Positions 52,487-61,427 of a DNA stretch of 64,000 nt are shown here, in pieces. The position numbers and the translations under genes are program-made. This DNA comes from Phycisphaerales bacterium UBA7800 (GTDB taxonomy: Bacteria > Planctomycetota > Phycisphaerae > Phycisphaerales > Phycisphaeraceae): contig DLCK01000067.1 in the NCBI GenBank assembly GCA_002480565.1, positions 62,001-126,000 on the forward strand. Direction: 5' to 3'. Positions within the stretch are counted from its first letter, which is position 1, and every line of letters begins with the position of its first letter. Below the pieces are notes generated by a model. The model was not told the origin of the DNA, ran no database searches, and saw only the letters and a program-made list of their open reading frames with translations.

Positions 52487-54910
52487 TTATTTCCTGATTT
52501 GTCGCCCATAAGTCGGCAATGCGGAGTCTAATTCCAACGCGCCAAGTTCAGGTGCCTGGCCGGTAAAATCATCATTGATGTTGTATAAAATCTGCCCATG
52601 ATCAATGCAAGGCGCATCGGTTTTTAATTGAAAATCCAGTGTTAAAGGCAAATCCAGATGTTTGGTCCTCGGCTCGTTGACTTGGCGGAGCATGCTGTAT
52701 GACAATCCTGCCATCCCATGCGTTTCCATCCCCGTTGCATATTGAAAGTCCGCAAAGGATTCAAAGACCAATTGCCCTGAGGCATAAACGGGACGATCCA
52801 AAGCAGGTGTGACCCAGAACCATTTTTGACATCCGGTCACGGCGTATCCGTTGTAATCAATCCTGCTTAGTAAAGGTGTTGGATTACCGGTCCAAAGCGG
52901 ACCGCTGGCAGTTTGATCATTGCCCAGGAAAAGATTGTTGGCCATTTGGGTATTGGCCCATCCAGTCTCCATTCGCGCGGCATTGGCAACCACAAATGTG
53001 TTGTGATAAATCAAGAGGCCTGATGGATTGCGTGCGATTTTCAATGCAAAAATTCGCGTGTTGTACACGACATTCCGCAACACATAACCTGGACCACCAA
53101 AGAGAGGCTGCATACTGATACCCATGTGTGCGTTGGCAATGAAATTATTGATCACACGGATATTCGCGGTTCCGTAATCCATTTCAATACCATCATCAGG
53201 ACACTGCTCAATAGCGTTGTTATAAATGTCAATTGAACTGTTGCACATTGTTGGGTCCAACGGCGGCATCACAATGGGATAGACGCTAATCCCATCCCAA
53301 AAGCCTTTGACCGTATTGTGATGGATGTCATGCCCCTGGCCGCCAAGTTGGATCGCTGCACTTAAACGCAACGGGAGGTAACCAAATGTTTTGGTATAGA
53401 CACTCCAGCCATCCTGCCATTGACCTGTGGGCCAATTACCGATGATGGCGTTGTTATCCATAGTCCAGCCGGTGATACGGGAAGTACTATCATCGGATTG
53501 CTTGTTGAGATCATCGTGATCGTGTGGGCCGGCATTGATGCCATAGCGACATTCCATAAATTGACAGTCGCTGATTTCAATGCCTTGAGCATGATTCGCG
53601 TAGATCGCCGTCTCCACATTCCTGAATGTCAGATACTGAATCTGATGGGCAGCAGCGCCTGTCAGATCCATGAGTATTCCCATCGCCCCACCATCGAGTA
53701 TCGTCGAGCCGTCGAGTTCGCCGGTGATACGTATCGGGGCAGTGGTTGTTGCCTGTTTATGCAGATGTATCACACGATTAGCCTGCCGGTTTTCGGGTGA
53801 AAAATCCATGTAAAGCTGTGCATCCGCATCATTGACAGGCGGATGGATGTACGCAATGCGATCACCGTAGCGTTGAGACTTGGCTTGCAGGGAACCAAAC
53901 TGATGGACGCCTGCATGGAGGAAAATAGTTTGCCCCGACTGAACCATCTCATAGGCAGCTTCAAAGGTGTCGTAGTTTGGCGTTAATCGCTGGCCATCCC
54001 ATGACGACGGATACACATGCAAAACCGTTTGATGCGGGATACGACTCAACGGTGTTTTGGTATGCGCTTCGATGATCTGTGTTTGGCTACCACCATCAGG
54101 ATCACTTAATGTGAGTTGGACTTGATAAGCGGTATCGGGCTCAAGGTTCAGCACACTGCCCGTAAAGCGATTGGGGCAGACTACATGCCACCCGATGCGC
54201 GTGGTTCCTGCTTGATCAAACAGGTTGCGCAGCATGGGCTGAGCCTCCTGCCATTGTGATTGGCCGACTTGACGATAAGCCACGGTCACAGTGCTGTTGC
54301 GGTTAAAGTCCTGCTGAATGTCCCATTCCAAACCAATGGCATGCAAGGTTGGATGCTCCAGTCGAATCTCTCCTGCCAGTACAGGACTTGGCTGAGTATC
54401 GAACGGTTCAACAGCTGGAGTTTCTGACAATGTCGATGTGACATCACAGGTCTTATAAGCAATCCATGTGTCGAACATCGAAGCCAACGGCTGCTGACTC
54501 GTTGGCGAGACTTGTAGACTCCCCCAATGAGCCTGGCCCTGCCCACCTGCGACATAGACTAAAGCTGTGATACTTGAGTTTGCTTTGACCTTTTCAAAGA
54601 CCAGTTGATGGGTCGTTGCAGTATCGGTCACCTTGAATCTTGCTGACTGTGCAACCATCAAACTATTTTCAAATACCTCGATTCGGCCAATATGTAGATG
54701 GGGATGCGTACTTGTTATATCCGCAGCCGTGAGTTGCCACTTACCTGCTCCCATTGCAGGCAAAGTCACTTTGCACTGAGCAATATCCCATTGATTGGCA
54801 ACGGCGGTGAGGTTCTGAATCTCCCCAACCTGGGCATACAAACCCGTAGCTGACATCATCAACAGATAGCATGCCAAACAAGCAATGCCGATACGACGAA
54901 CAATCATCAT
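52487..54910 (-). CDS. Secreted parallel beta-helix protein (locus 4)
   Basis: This 807-residue protein has a signal peptide (IACLACYLLMMSATGLYA|QVG). An N-terminal beta-sandwich region (about 30-180) precedes a fibronectin-III-like stretch (about 185-280; GLEWDIQQDFNRNSTVTV, TAYQVQLTLSDPDGGSQ), followed by a right-handed parallel beta-helix (about 290-700; IQYLTFRNVETAIYANHAQ, IRVINNFIANAHMGISM) and a beta-rich tail. Plausibly a polysaccharide lyase or hydrolase. ATG 54910 follows AAGGAG at 7-bp spacing. It is divergent from the AraC/PocR regulator and opens the minus-strand operon. Confidence 0.75.
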   Translation of the reverse strand: MMIVRRIGIACLACYLLMMSATGLYAQVGEIQNLTAVANQWDIAQCKVTLPAMGAGKWQLTAADITSTHPHLHIGRIEVFENSLMVAQSARFKVTDTATTHQLVFEKVKANSSITALVYVAGGQGQAHWGSLQVSPTSQQPLASMFDTWIAYKTCDVTSTLSETPAVEPFDTQPSPVLAGEIRLEHPTLHAIGLEWDIQQDFNRNSTVTVAYRQVGQSQWQEAQPMLRNLFDQAGTTRIGWHVVCPNRFTGSVLNLEPDTAYQVQLTLSDPDGGSQTQIIEAHTKTPLSRIPHQTVLHVYPSSWDGQRLTPNYDTFEAAYEMVQSGQTIFLHAGVHQFGSLQAKSQRYGDRIAYIHPPVNDADAQLYMDFSPENRQANRVIHLHKQATTTAPIRITGELDGSTILDGGAMGILMDLTGAAAHQIQYLTFRNVETAIYANHAQGIEISDCQFMECRYGINAGPHDHDDLNKQSDDSTSRITGWTMDNNAIIGNWPTGQWQDGWSVYTKTFGYLPLRLSAAIQLGGQGHDIHHNTVKGFWDGISVYPIVMPPLDPTMCNSSIDIYNNAIEQCPDDGIEMDYGTANIRVINNFIANAHMGISMQPLFGGPGYVLRNVVYNTRIFALKIARNPSGLLIYHNTFVVANAARMETGWANTQMANNLFLGNDQTASGPLWTGNPTPLLSRIDYNGYAVTGCQKWFWVTPALDRPVYASGQLVFESFADFQYATGMETHGMAGLSYSMLRQVNEPRTKHLDLPLTLDFQLKTDAPCIDHGQILYNINDDFTGQAPELGALELDSALPTYGRQIRK

Positions 54911-55002
54911 CACCAATCTCCTTGTTAGATCGTGCATGATTCTAGTCGTCAGGTCAACACAAAAGAAGATACAATTCTTGCCATATTACTGACATTATCC
55001 GC

Positions 55003-55008
55003 TATAAT
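55003..55008 (+). promoter_or_regulatory. -10 element (TATAAT) abutting the AraC start codon
   Basis: A perfect TATAAT ends 5 nt before the ATG at 55014. The best -35, TTGCCA (54978-54983), is 19 bp away. Transcription would start about at the ATG, which implies a leaderless mRNA or a start further downstream. Confidence 0.5.
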
Positions 55009-55013
55009 CAGTC

Positions 55014-55928
55014 ATGTTTCGCAACTTATCGCATATCGACCTTCATTCACCGATGACTTTCATCCGTGAATCACTCGCGGACCTGGAAGTCTCACTGGGT
55101 ATATACGTCACCATCCACGACTTGATGGGCATCCTCTGTTCGTGGGACGGCAATCCTCTACTACAGGGCCGAACCTATCATGCCCATCCATACTGTCGGT
55201 ACAAGCGTAACCGGTATGAGCAAAAATGTGTTGACCATTGTTCCAAGCAGGTCAATGCCTATGCGCTAAAACAACACAGCGCCTTTACAACGCACTGTTG
55301 GAAAGGTGTCCAGGAAGTTGTCGTGCCTATGTTTCGTCATGAACAATTAGCACTGGTGCTCTTTGCAGGTGGTTTTCGTAAAGCAGAGGAACAATGTCCA
55401 TTAAGTCCAACAGAGGCTCAAAACAGATTCCAACAATTAACGATTTACGAATCAGAAAAGATGGATCAGATCACGCGGATTTTGAAGATGACGGGTCTAT
55501 GTTTATTGCAACTTGCAGAGCAAACATCCGTCCAATCCGTTGGCAATGATCAGCTTCACACTCCCATACAACAGTCACAACCCGTGGATCGTCGGGACAT
55601 TCTCATTCGTCAATTTATTTTCAATCAGGTACACAATCAGCAATTGCGTATCAGTCAATTGGCAAATGAATTAAACCTATCCGTATCACGCGTGGGACAT
55701 CTGGTCAAAGAAATTTTCGGCCAATCCTTTCAAAGCCTTGTCAATCTTGAACGCATCAAACGTGCCAAAGCCTTGCTAATCACCACGGATTGGCCGATGG
55801 ATATGGTTGCCACCGCGACAGGATTTGGCAATCCCTATCATTTCAACAGGACATTCAAAGCACACGTCCAAATGACACCGGGACAATATCGCAAAAGCCA
55901 TCAACGCAGTGAAAAAGTGATCGATTAA
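55014..55928 (+). CDS. AraC-family regulator with PocR-like sensory domain
   Basis: This 304-residue protein has an N-terminal domain (about 15-160) with the PocR-type cysteine/histidine pattern: HPYCRY, KCVDHCSKQ and THCWKGVQEVVVPMF, a ligand-sensing fold related to PAS domains. The C-terminal 100 residues are a double HTH of AraC type (RISQLANELNLSVSRVGHLVK, MDMVATATGFGNPYHFNRTFK). It is divergent from the beta-helix/pseudopilin/FAD operon and most likely activates it. PocR-like domains bind small hydrocarbon derivatives in known cases; the ligand here is unknown. The alternative start MTFIRESLADLEV lies at 55053. Confidence 0.85.
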   Translation: MFRNLSHIDLHSPMTFIRESLADLEVSLGIYVTIHDLMGILCSWDGNPLLQGRTYHAHPYCRYKRNRYEQKCVDHCSKQVNAYALKQHSAFTTHCWKGVQEVVVPMFRHEQLALVLFAGGFRKAEEQCPLSPTEAQNRFQQLTIYESEKMDQITRILKMTGLCLLQLAEQTSVQSVGNDQLHTPIQQSQPVDRRDILIRQFIFNQVHNQQLRISQLANELNLSVSRVGHLVKEIFGQSFQSLVNLERIKRAKALLITTDWPMDMVATATGFGNPYHFNRTFKAHVQMTPGQYRKSHQRSEKVID

Positions 55929-55952
55929 TCGTGTCCGCAAATGATTCTGATT

Positions 55953-57086
55953 TTATTCATCCGCAACCATGCAGGTGTCTAATGGCGCTTTACGGACTTT
56001 GCCAACGATTTGGGGTTTGCCAGTCTGAGCACTGACCACAGCGGCAAAGCAAATCGCAAGTCCACGGAGATTGTCGATTGGATTATTCAACGGTGTACAC
56101 TTTTTCTCAATAGCACAAAGCAATTCACCCATGCTGCCCATAAAGCCTTGGCGGAACCATGCACCTTCCAACTCCGGCTCGACCATGCCCCGACGCGTGG
56201 TCATTTTTACACGATGATCGGAAATGTTAGGCCCATCGTATTGGAGCGTACCCTTGGTGCCAGTGATAAAACCGTTGTCATTTTTCGCAAACTCCACAGC
56301 ACCATCGAAGACCAAACTACCCAGTCCATTTTCAAACTCGATCATGGCTTGCCCCAATAGAGGTGGCTTGGCGACCTGCTTGCGTGCATAGCTGAGATTG
56401 GCCATCACGATTTTTGCTTCGTTACCGGGCATGAATGATGCCATCGCATCGAACCAGTGAATCGCATAGTCATAGAGCACAATGTGATGTACGCGGTTAA
56501 ACGGCGTGGTGGCAATCCAATCGTGTGACCAGTGACAGTTCATGTGAACCGCCTGCACATCACCAACCTTGCCTTTGGCAATGGCATTGCGAATCCAGGA
56601 CCAATGCGGCGACCAGCGACCGTTCTGATTCACTGCAAGCGTCACCCCCATCTTCTCTGCGAGGTCTGCAAACTTCTGCCCCAAGTTTAAATCCAAGACG
56701 AAGGGTTTCTGACTAAGCACATGCTTGCGAGCTTTAAGTGCTGCAGGAATCAAATACACGCGATCCTGCGGGTGCGTAGCGATGTCGACCACCTCAATAT
56801 CATCCCGCTTAAGCAACTGTTTATAATCCGTGTAAACCTGCGCGTCAGGGAAAAATTCCTTACGCCGAGACTCAGCACGTTCTTCGATCAAATCGCACAT
56901 AGCGACAATGTTCAACCCCATCTGCTTGTAGGCAGCAAGGTGTGATGAACTGATCCCACCACAACCAATCAACCCAATTGGTGGATTGTAGCGGCGTGGC
57001 ATTGGAGGCTGATAGACTAACTTGGGCGCTGCAATTTTCGCAGCTTTTTTCTCAGACAAATCGTTGTATTGGCGTTTCTTTGCCAT
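55953..57086 (-). CDS. Gfo/Idh/MocA-family oxidoreductase
   Basis: This 377-residue NAD(P)-dependent dehydrogenase of sugars or polyols has an N-terminal Rossmann start (GLIGCGGISSSHLAAYKQMG), a central LSQKPFVLDLN where EKP is usual (Gln replaces Glu, Lys kept), and a C-terminal alpha/beta sandwich (about 155-370). Its basic N-terminal 30 residues may be a tail or a misassigned start. It is the last gene of the 8-gene operon, 118 bp after its sister, and has a Shine-Dalgarno AAGGA. Substrate is unknown; inosose, keto- or amino-sugar oxidation are family options. Confidence 0.85.
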   Translation of the reverse strand: MAKKRQYNDLSEKKAAKIAAPKLVYQPPMPRRYNPPIGLIGCGGISSSHLAAYKQMGLNIVAMCDLIEERAESRRKEFFPDAQVYTDYKQLLKRDDIEVVDIATHPQDRVYLIPAALKARKHVLSQKPFVLDLNLGQKFADLAEKMGVTLAVNQNGRWSPHWSWIRNAIAKGKVGDVQAVHMNCHWSHDWIATTPFNRVHHIVLYDYAIHWFDAMASFMPGNEAKIVMANLSYARKQVAKPPLLGQAMIEFENGLGSLVFDGAVEFAKNDNGFITGTKGTLQYDGPNISDHRVKMTTRRGMVEPELEGAWFRQGFMGSMGELLCAIEKKCTPLNNPIDNLRGLAICFAAVVSAQTGKPQIVGKVRKAPLDTCMVADE

Positions 57087-57204
57087 GGTTTTATTTCCTT
57101 GCGGGTAAATGTATATTGCAAATTACATGGACTGGTGACCAGCAACTTGGGACTAGCAATGGCATCAACAGAATACGACTGTCTTATCCCTACTCCCTTG
57201 GACA

Positions 57205-58290
57205 TTAATCAACCAACGCGACCGTACGTTTTTCCGTTGAGCTGAGCACCGCTGAATCAACAATCTGCTGGCCGATCCTCGCGATGGCAGGAGACAGTGG
57301 TCCATCGACCAATTCACCTTTACAGAGTTTGTCAACGACATAGCTGATTGGTTCATGATTGGGAAAATCAAGCGTGTCGACCGGTACCGGCGCAGCAGGT
57401 TTTTCAGGGTCGATCTGCACGTGAATGGTGGACTCATGATCGTAACTGCTGATGGTGCCCTTGCGGCCGACGAGTACAAAACCGCACTTGGGTTGTGGTT
57501 GAGCCATCCACCCATCACTGAATGTTCCCCATCGCGTTTCGAACTTGCTTAGACCACTATTGGGAATGTCATAGCGACAGATGGTGATGCTATGTTCATC
57601 GACTTCCAAACCGTCGGGTTGATCGACCATGGAAGTGACTTCAAGAGGTTTCTTGCCATTCATGTACCAAGTCCCAAGCGTCACGCCATAGCCAAGATAA
57701 TCCAGCAAGCTCCCGCCGCCGAACTCCTTTTTGTACCACCAGCTTTGGGCTTTATGCTCGTTTGCGATCTCTTCGGGCACGACGACTTTGTCAGCCACAT
57801 GACGCAATGGGCCACGATTGCCATCGTAGTAATGCACCTGTAACACATCACCAATCACACCTTCATCCACCAATCGCTTGGCAGTAACATGTGATGGATA
57901 CCATCGCAGTGGCCAGTTGATAATTAGTTGCTTACCGGTCTGCTTAAGCGCGTTGATCATTCGATCCGCATCAGGCAATGTCGAAGAGAATGGTTTTTCG
58001 ACAAGGATATGCGAACCAAATGGCGCGACTTTTTCCGTCCAAATCGCATGCTCAGCAGTCGCCGGACAGAGGATCGCCAAATCAGGCTTGGTGTCTTCCA
58101 TGAGTTTGCGATAGTCAGAGACAAACAGTGATTCGTCCAAACCTATCTGCTTAAGCACCGGCAACACGCGATCAGGTTGCTCATCACTGACGCCGACAAT
58201 TTCAACATCCGGGTGCTGTTTTGCTTTACGCAACAAGTCCCCCATATGCATATGATCGAAGTTGATCCCGACAATTTTAAACTTGCTCAT
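57205..58290 (-). CDS. Gfo/Idh/MocA-family oxidoreductase
   Basis: This 361-residue protein of the same family has a Rossmann N-terminus (VGINFDHMHMGDLLRKAKQ, an unusual loop lacking a classic GxGxxG), the EKP motif ILVEKPFSST with the catalytic Lys, and YKKEFGGGSLLDYLGYG (the C-terminal substrate region). Its start overlaps the end of the TIM-barrel gene by 14 bp and is preceded by AAGGAG. It may work in series with its sister, for instance oxidation and reduction of a common intermediate. Confidence 0.85.
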   Translation of the reverse strand: MSKFKIVGINFDHMHMGDLLRKAKQHPDVEIVGVSDEQPDRVLPVLKQIGLDESLFVSDYRKLMEDTKPDLAILCPATAEHAIWTEKVAPFGSHILVEKPFSSTLPDADRMINALKQTGKQLIINWPLRWYPSHVTAKRLVDEGVIGDVLQVHYYDGNRGPLRHVADKVVVPEEIANEHKAQSWWYKKEFGGGSLLDYLGYGVTLGTWYMNGKKPLEVTSMVDQPDGLEVDEHSITICRYDIPNSGLSKFETRWGTFSDGWMAQPQPKCGFVLVGRKGTISSYDHESTIHVQIDPEKPAAPVPVDTLDFPNHEPISYVVDKLCKGELVDGPLSPAIARIGQQIVDSAVLSSTEKRTVALVD

Positions 58291-59077
58291 CTCGTGCTCC
58301 TTTTTCGGATTCCGCTTCCCAAAGCGTTTGAATGTATTGTCTCATTTGTGCTGCAATCTGCATCGGATTACGGTCTTCAGGTTCATCTTCCCAACTTAGA
58401 GCACCGCGATAGCCGATGGCTTTTAGCTCACCAATCACGGCGGGGATATCAACGCAGCCATTCCCAAGTGCCACGGTCTCATGCATACCTGCTGCCTTGA
58501 TATCCTTGACATGTACATGGCGAATCAACGTCCCCAACTCTCTGATCGCCAGAGGAACATTCATCCCCTGAGTTCCCATCCAACCGGTATCCACTGCAAT
58601 CCCCAAACCGTCTGCACCAAAGTCGATTTTCTGACGAATCTCATCGACCGTTTTCTCGGGATGGTTCTCGTGATTCACACGGATACCGGTCTTGCGTGAC
58701 AACTTTCGGATCGCAGTTTTGCGACTCTGATCTATCCCACCCGCAGTCATGGGGATATCGAGGCGTTGGCAGACACGCGCAGTCTGTTCATCCAACCCGC
58801 CAGCTAATGCAACAACGTTCAAACCATTGTCAGCAAGAATTGATTTGTATCGCATCGCGCGTTGCTCCGTCATACCTTGTGGGTCCACATGAGCAACCCA
58901 TAATTCAATAGCGGTATACCCACAATCTGCAATTTCACCACAAATCAAGGCAAATTCCTTCTCATCCATCTTTGCCACAGTCAGCTGATGCTGATCCATC
59001 CAGTTGGATAAACTAAATCGGTAATCACTAAACCGAGCAACAAGATTGGCAGTGTTAAACGCTATAACAGGCATCAT
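58277..59077 (-). CDS. Sugar phosphate isomerase/epimerase-like TIM-barrel protein
   Basis: This 266-residue protein of the AP-endonuclease-2/xylose-isomerase-like TIM family typically epimerises or isomerises sugars with a divalent metal. Family features: VNHENHPEK, the likely metal site IAVDTGWMG, LIRHVHVKDIK, and the C-terminal GYRGALSWEDEPED. Start 59077 has AAGGAG and overlaps the phosphotriesterase-like gene by 4 bp. With the two Gfo/Idh/MocA genes it forms the common isomerase-dehydrogenase pair of inositol and keto-sugar catabolism; the substrate is not identifiable. Confidence 0.83.
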   Translation of the reverse strand: MMPVIAFNTANLVARFSDYRFSLSNWMDQHQLTVAKMDEKEFALICGEIADCGYTAIELWVAHVDPQGMTEQRAMRYKSILADNGLNVVALAGGLDEQTARVCQRLDIPMTAGGIDQSRKTAIRKLSRKTGIRVNHENHPEKTVDEIRQKIDFGADGLGIAVDTGWMGTQGMNVPLAIRELGTLIRHVHVKDIKAAGMHETVALGNGCVDIPAVIGELKAIGYRGALSWEDEPEDRNPMQIAAQMRQYIQTLWEAESEKGARDEQV

Positions 59078-60060
59078 TGCACGGACTCCTTAGGCTGAAT
59101 AAAGGCGTAAGTTTGCGCGGGATTATGGATAAACATTTGGTCAATTAAAACGTCAGTAATACCTACATCCAACATCCGAGATCGCCATTTGGTCTGTAAG
59201 AAACACATCCCCGGTGATCCGCCATACTGTTTCCAATAACTGCGCCGAGCAGCATCCATCCCGAGCATGATCTGGTCGGGGAATTGAGGCAGAAGTTCGC
59301 ATATCAAATTCATCGTCGGATTCTCATTAACTGACTTCCAACGAAAACAACTGTCATATTCCAGCCGAACTCCGGACTGCAATACGTCACGGTGATACGT
59401 GCTATCAGGTTTGCGATCGAGATGACTGAGCACGACATGTTTCAGATCAACACCATGATCCTGTAGGATACTGAGTTGCTCCATGGCAGCAGTGCCTTGC
59501 TCAGTATGCGTGAGAATTGGCGCGCCGGTTATGCAGTGTGCTTGTGCAGCAGCTCGAAAAATAGCTTGCTGTTGATCATCAAGTTGATCCAATCCGCCTG
59601 CGATTTTAATCAATCCCGCACGGTGCTTACCACTTAACCAATGTGGACCATTACCATCATTGTTGTCGATGCCATCACAAATTTCACTGACGAATAAAGC
59701 AGCAAGTGCATCTTCATCCAGTCGCGTGGACCAGTGACCGGGCGTGTAATATTGAGCTAAATGAATACCCGTTGGACAGAGAATATGGATACCTGTTTTA
59801 CCTGAAATCTCAGCTAGTTTGTGAACATTTCGCCCGCATGCCATAGGCATGGAATCCACCATCGCTCTGACACCGCAGGTATAAGCTTCCTGCAATTCAG
59901 CAACACATTTGGACACATCATCCAAAAGAAAATCGGTATTGGTATGCGTGGCAAAACTGGGATCAATGATCAAATGCTCATGGGCATAGCACACGCCCAG
60001 TTGTCCAGGTGCGATGTCGCCTAACACGGTGCGAATAAATGGGCTTAACAACTGACTCAT
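59074..60060 (-). CDS. Phosphotriesterase-like metal hydrolase
   Basis: This 328-residue amidohydrolase-superfamily enzyme has metal ligands in order: CYAHEHLIID (HxH), IKIAGGLD (lysine position that bridges two metals), ILTHTEQGTA and VVLSHLDRKPD (two His), and LGMDAARRSYW (Asp). Known relatives are lactonases and phosphodiesterases rather than true organophosphatases. It is coupled by 4-bp overlaps to genes on both sides. In this operon it could open a sugar lactone or split a phosphorylated intermediate. Which of these cannot be decided from sequence. Confidence 0.83.
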   Translation of the reverse strand: MSQLLSPFIRTVLGDIAPGQLGVCYAHEHLIIDPSFATHTNTDFLLDDVSKCVAELQEAYTCGVRAMVDSMPMACGRNVHKLAEISGKTGIHILCPTGIHLAQYYTPGHWSTRLDEDALAALFVSEICDGIDNNDGNGPHWLSGKHRAGLIKIAGGLDQLDDQQQAIFRAAAQAHCITGAPILTHTEQGTAAMEQLSILQDHGVDLKHVVLSHLDRKPDSTYHRDVLQSGVRLEYDSCFRWKSVNENPTMNLICELLPQFPDQIMLGMDAARRSYWKQYGGSPGMCFLQTKWRSRMLDVGITDVLIDQMFIHNPAQTYAFIQPKESVQ

Positions 60061-61427
60061 CTGTTACGCCCCCATGCTTCGACAGCCGTATACGCAATCT
60101 TTTCGGGCATATCCAAAACCGCACCAATCTGCCGCAGTTTCTCCTGTAATTCTGATATCGACACGTCGGATGCGCCACAGTTATGCTTAAGCGACATCGC
60201 AGCAGCCAACCCGACGGCTTGGCCCATACTCATCGTCTGCCCCATGCTTCGACAGCTCGCATGCGCGTCATGTGTTGCACTGAAACATCGCCCGGCAACC
60301 CACAATTCATCACGGTCTTTTGCAACCAATGTTCGATATGGCACATGGTATACCTGCCCGTCAGGAACATAGGCCCATGCCGTCTCGTCCTCCCCGGCAC
60401 TACTTTGACGGTGATCCTCAATCGGGGCACCGCAGACCAATACCACGTCATCAAACTTCCTTGCAGTCAGACAATCCTCGCGAGTTAAACGATATTCACC
60501 ATACACACGACGAGATTCACGGACACCAATCTGCACCGAGAGTCCGCCTATACAGGCCTGCTCGTAACCGGGGATACAATCGCGCACGAATTTCTCATAC
60601 ACAAATGCCTGCTGCCTTCCTTGAATTTCTGCAGTCGTCAAATCGCCACTATCCATCGGATCAACATCCGCAACACGGACTGCAACGGTCGAAGTACAAC
60701 CGGGCATGGGCATGGCATGGAAGCTACCTTTGCGTCGTGGCAAGGGATGCTTCTGCAAATCAACACTTGCCATTTTCTGTGCCAGCATCTTCTTGCCACC
60801 GGCAGCATTGAATGTGTCTAAATCCACATTGACCATCCGAAACGTTGTGGTCAAAGTTTGTGCAGGATCAATTTGACCTGCTATTTCATAGGGTATTTGA
60901 GCATGATGACAAAGCTGAGCATCACCACTGACATCAATGAATCGCTTGGCTTTGATCCTGCATAATCCCTGTCGAGTGGATACCACTACACCTACGATCC
61001 GACCGGCAGAATTCAATTCCGCGTCAATAAGAACGGTATGTAATAGAAGCTTTACCCCACTGCCAAGAAGTAGTCGATCCCAAACCCATTTGAGAACTTC
61101 GGGGTTGTAGGTCACCCCGGTTCCTGCGCCGTAGGTGTTGGGGCGAAGGTACATCGCGTGATGCTTTGCCAATTCATCCACCACTTGATCAGGCAGTCCA
61201 CCAACGACTTTTCGCGGCTCGTCACCAGGCGTGAAGAATCCGTAGAAAGTATCCAATATGCCGGTACTTGCCCCGCCGGTAAAACCGTAGCGGTCAATGA
61301 GCAAGGTGTCGGCCCCCTGCCTGGCTGAGGACATCGCAGCACAACAACCGGCAGTCCCAGCACCAATCACCAAGACGTCCACTTCAGCGAGGACTTGAAT
61401 TTTTTGATGAATGATCGCCGGATTCAT
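60057..61427 (-). CDS. FAD-dependent oxidoreductase (FAD_oxidored family)
   Basis: This 456-residue flavoprotein has a dinucleotide motif (VLVIGAGTAGCCAAMSSARQ), followed by TGGASTGILDTFYGFFTPG, AKRFIDVSGDAQLCHHA and the C-terminal AGRCFSATHDAHASCRSMGQTM. Same family as 50331-51737 with recognisably parallel motifs, so the two are paralogues. It has its own AGGAG site and is coupled to its neighbours by 4-bp overlaps. It may oxidise a sugar-like alcohol to a ketone in the pathway of this operon. Confidence 0.83.
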   Translation of the reverse strand: MNPAIIHQKIQVLAEVDVLVIGAGTAGCCAAMSSARQGADTLLIDRYGFTGGASTGILDTFYGFFTPGDEPRKVVGGLPDQVVDELAKHHAMYLRPNTYGAGTGVTYNPEVLKWVWDRLLLGSGVKLLLHTVLIDAELNSAGRIVGVVVSTRQGLCRIKAKRFIDVSGDAQLCHHAQIPYEIAGQIDPAQTLTTTFRMVNVDLDTFNAAGGKKMLAQKMASVDLQKHPLPRRKGSFHAMPMPGCTSTVAVRVADVDPMDSGDLTTAEIQGRQQAFVYEKFVRDCIPGYEQACIGGLSVQIGVRESRRVYGEYRLTREDCLTARKFDDVVLVCGAPIEDHRQSSAGEDETAWAYVPDGQVYHVPYRTLVAKDRDELWVAGRCFSATHDAHASCRSMGQTMSMGQAVGLAAAMSLKHNCGASDVSISELQEKLRQIGAVLDMPEKIAYTAVEAWGRNR

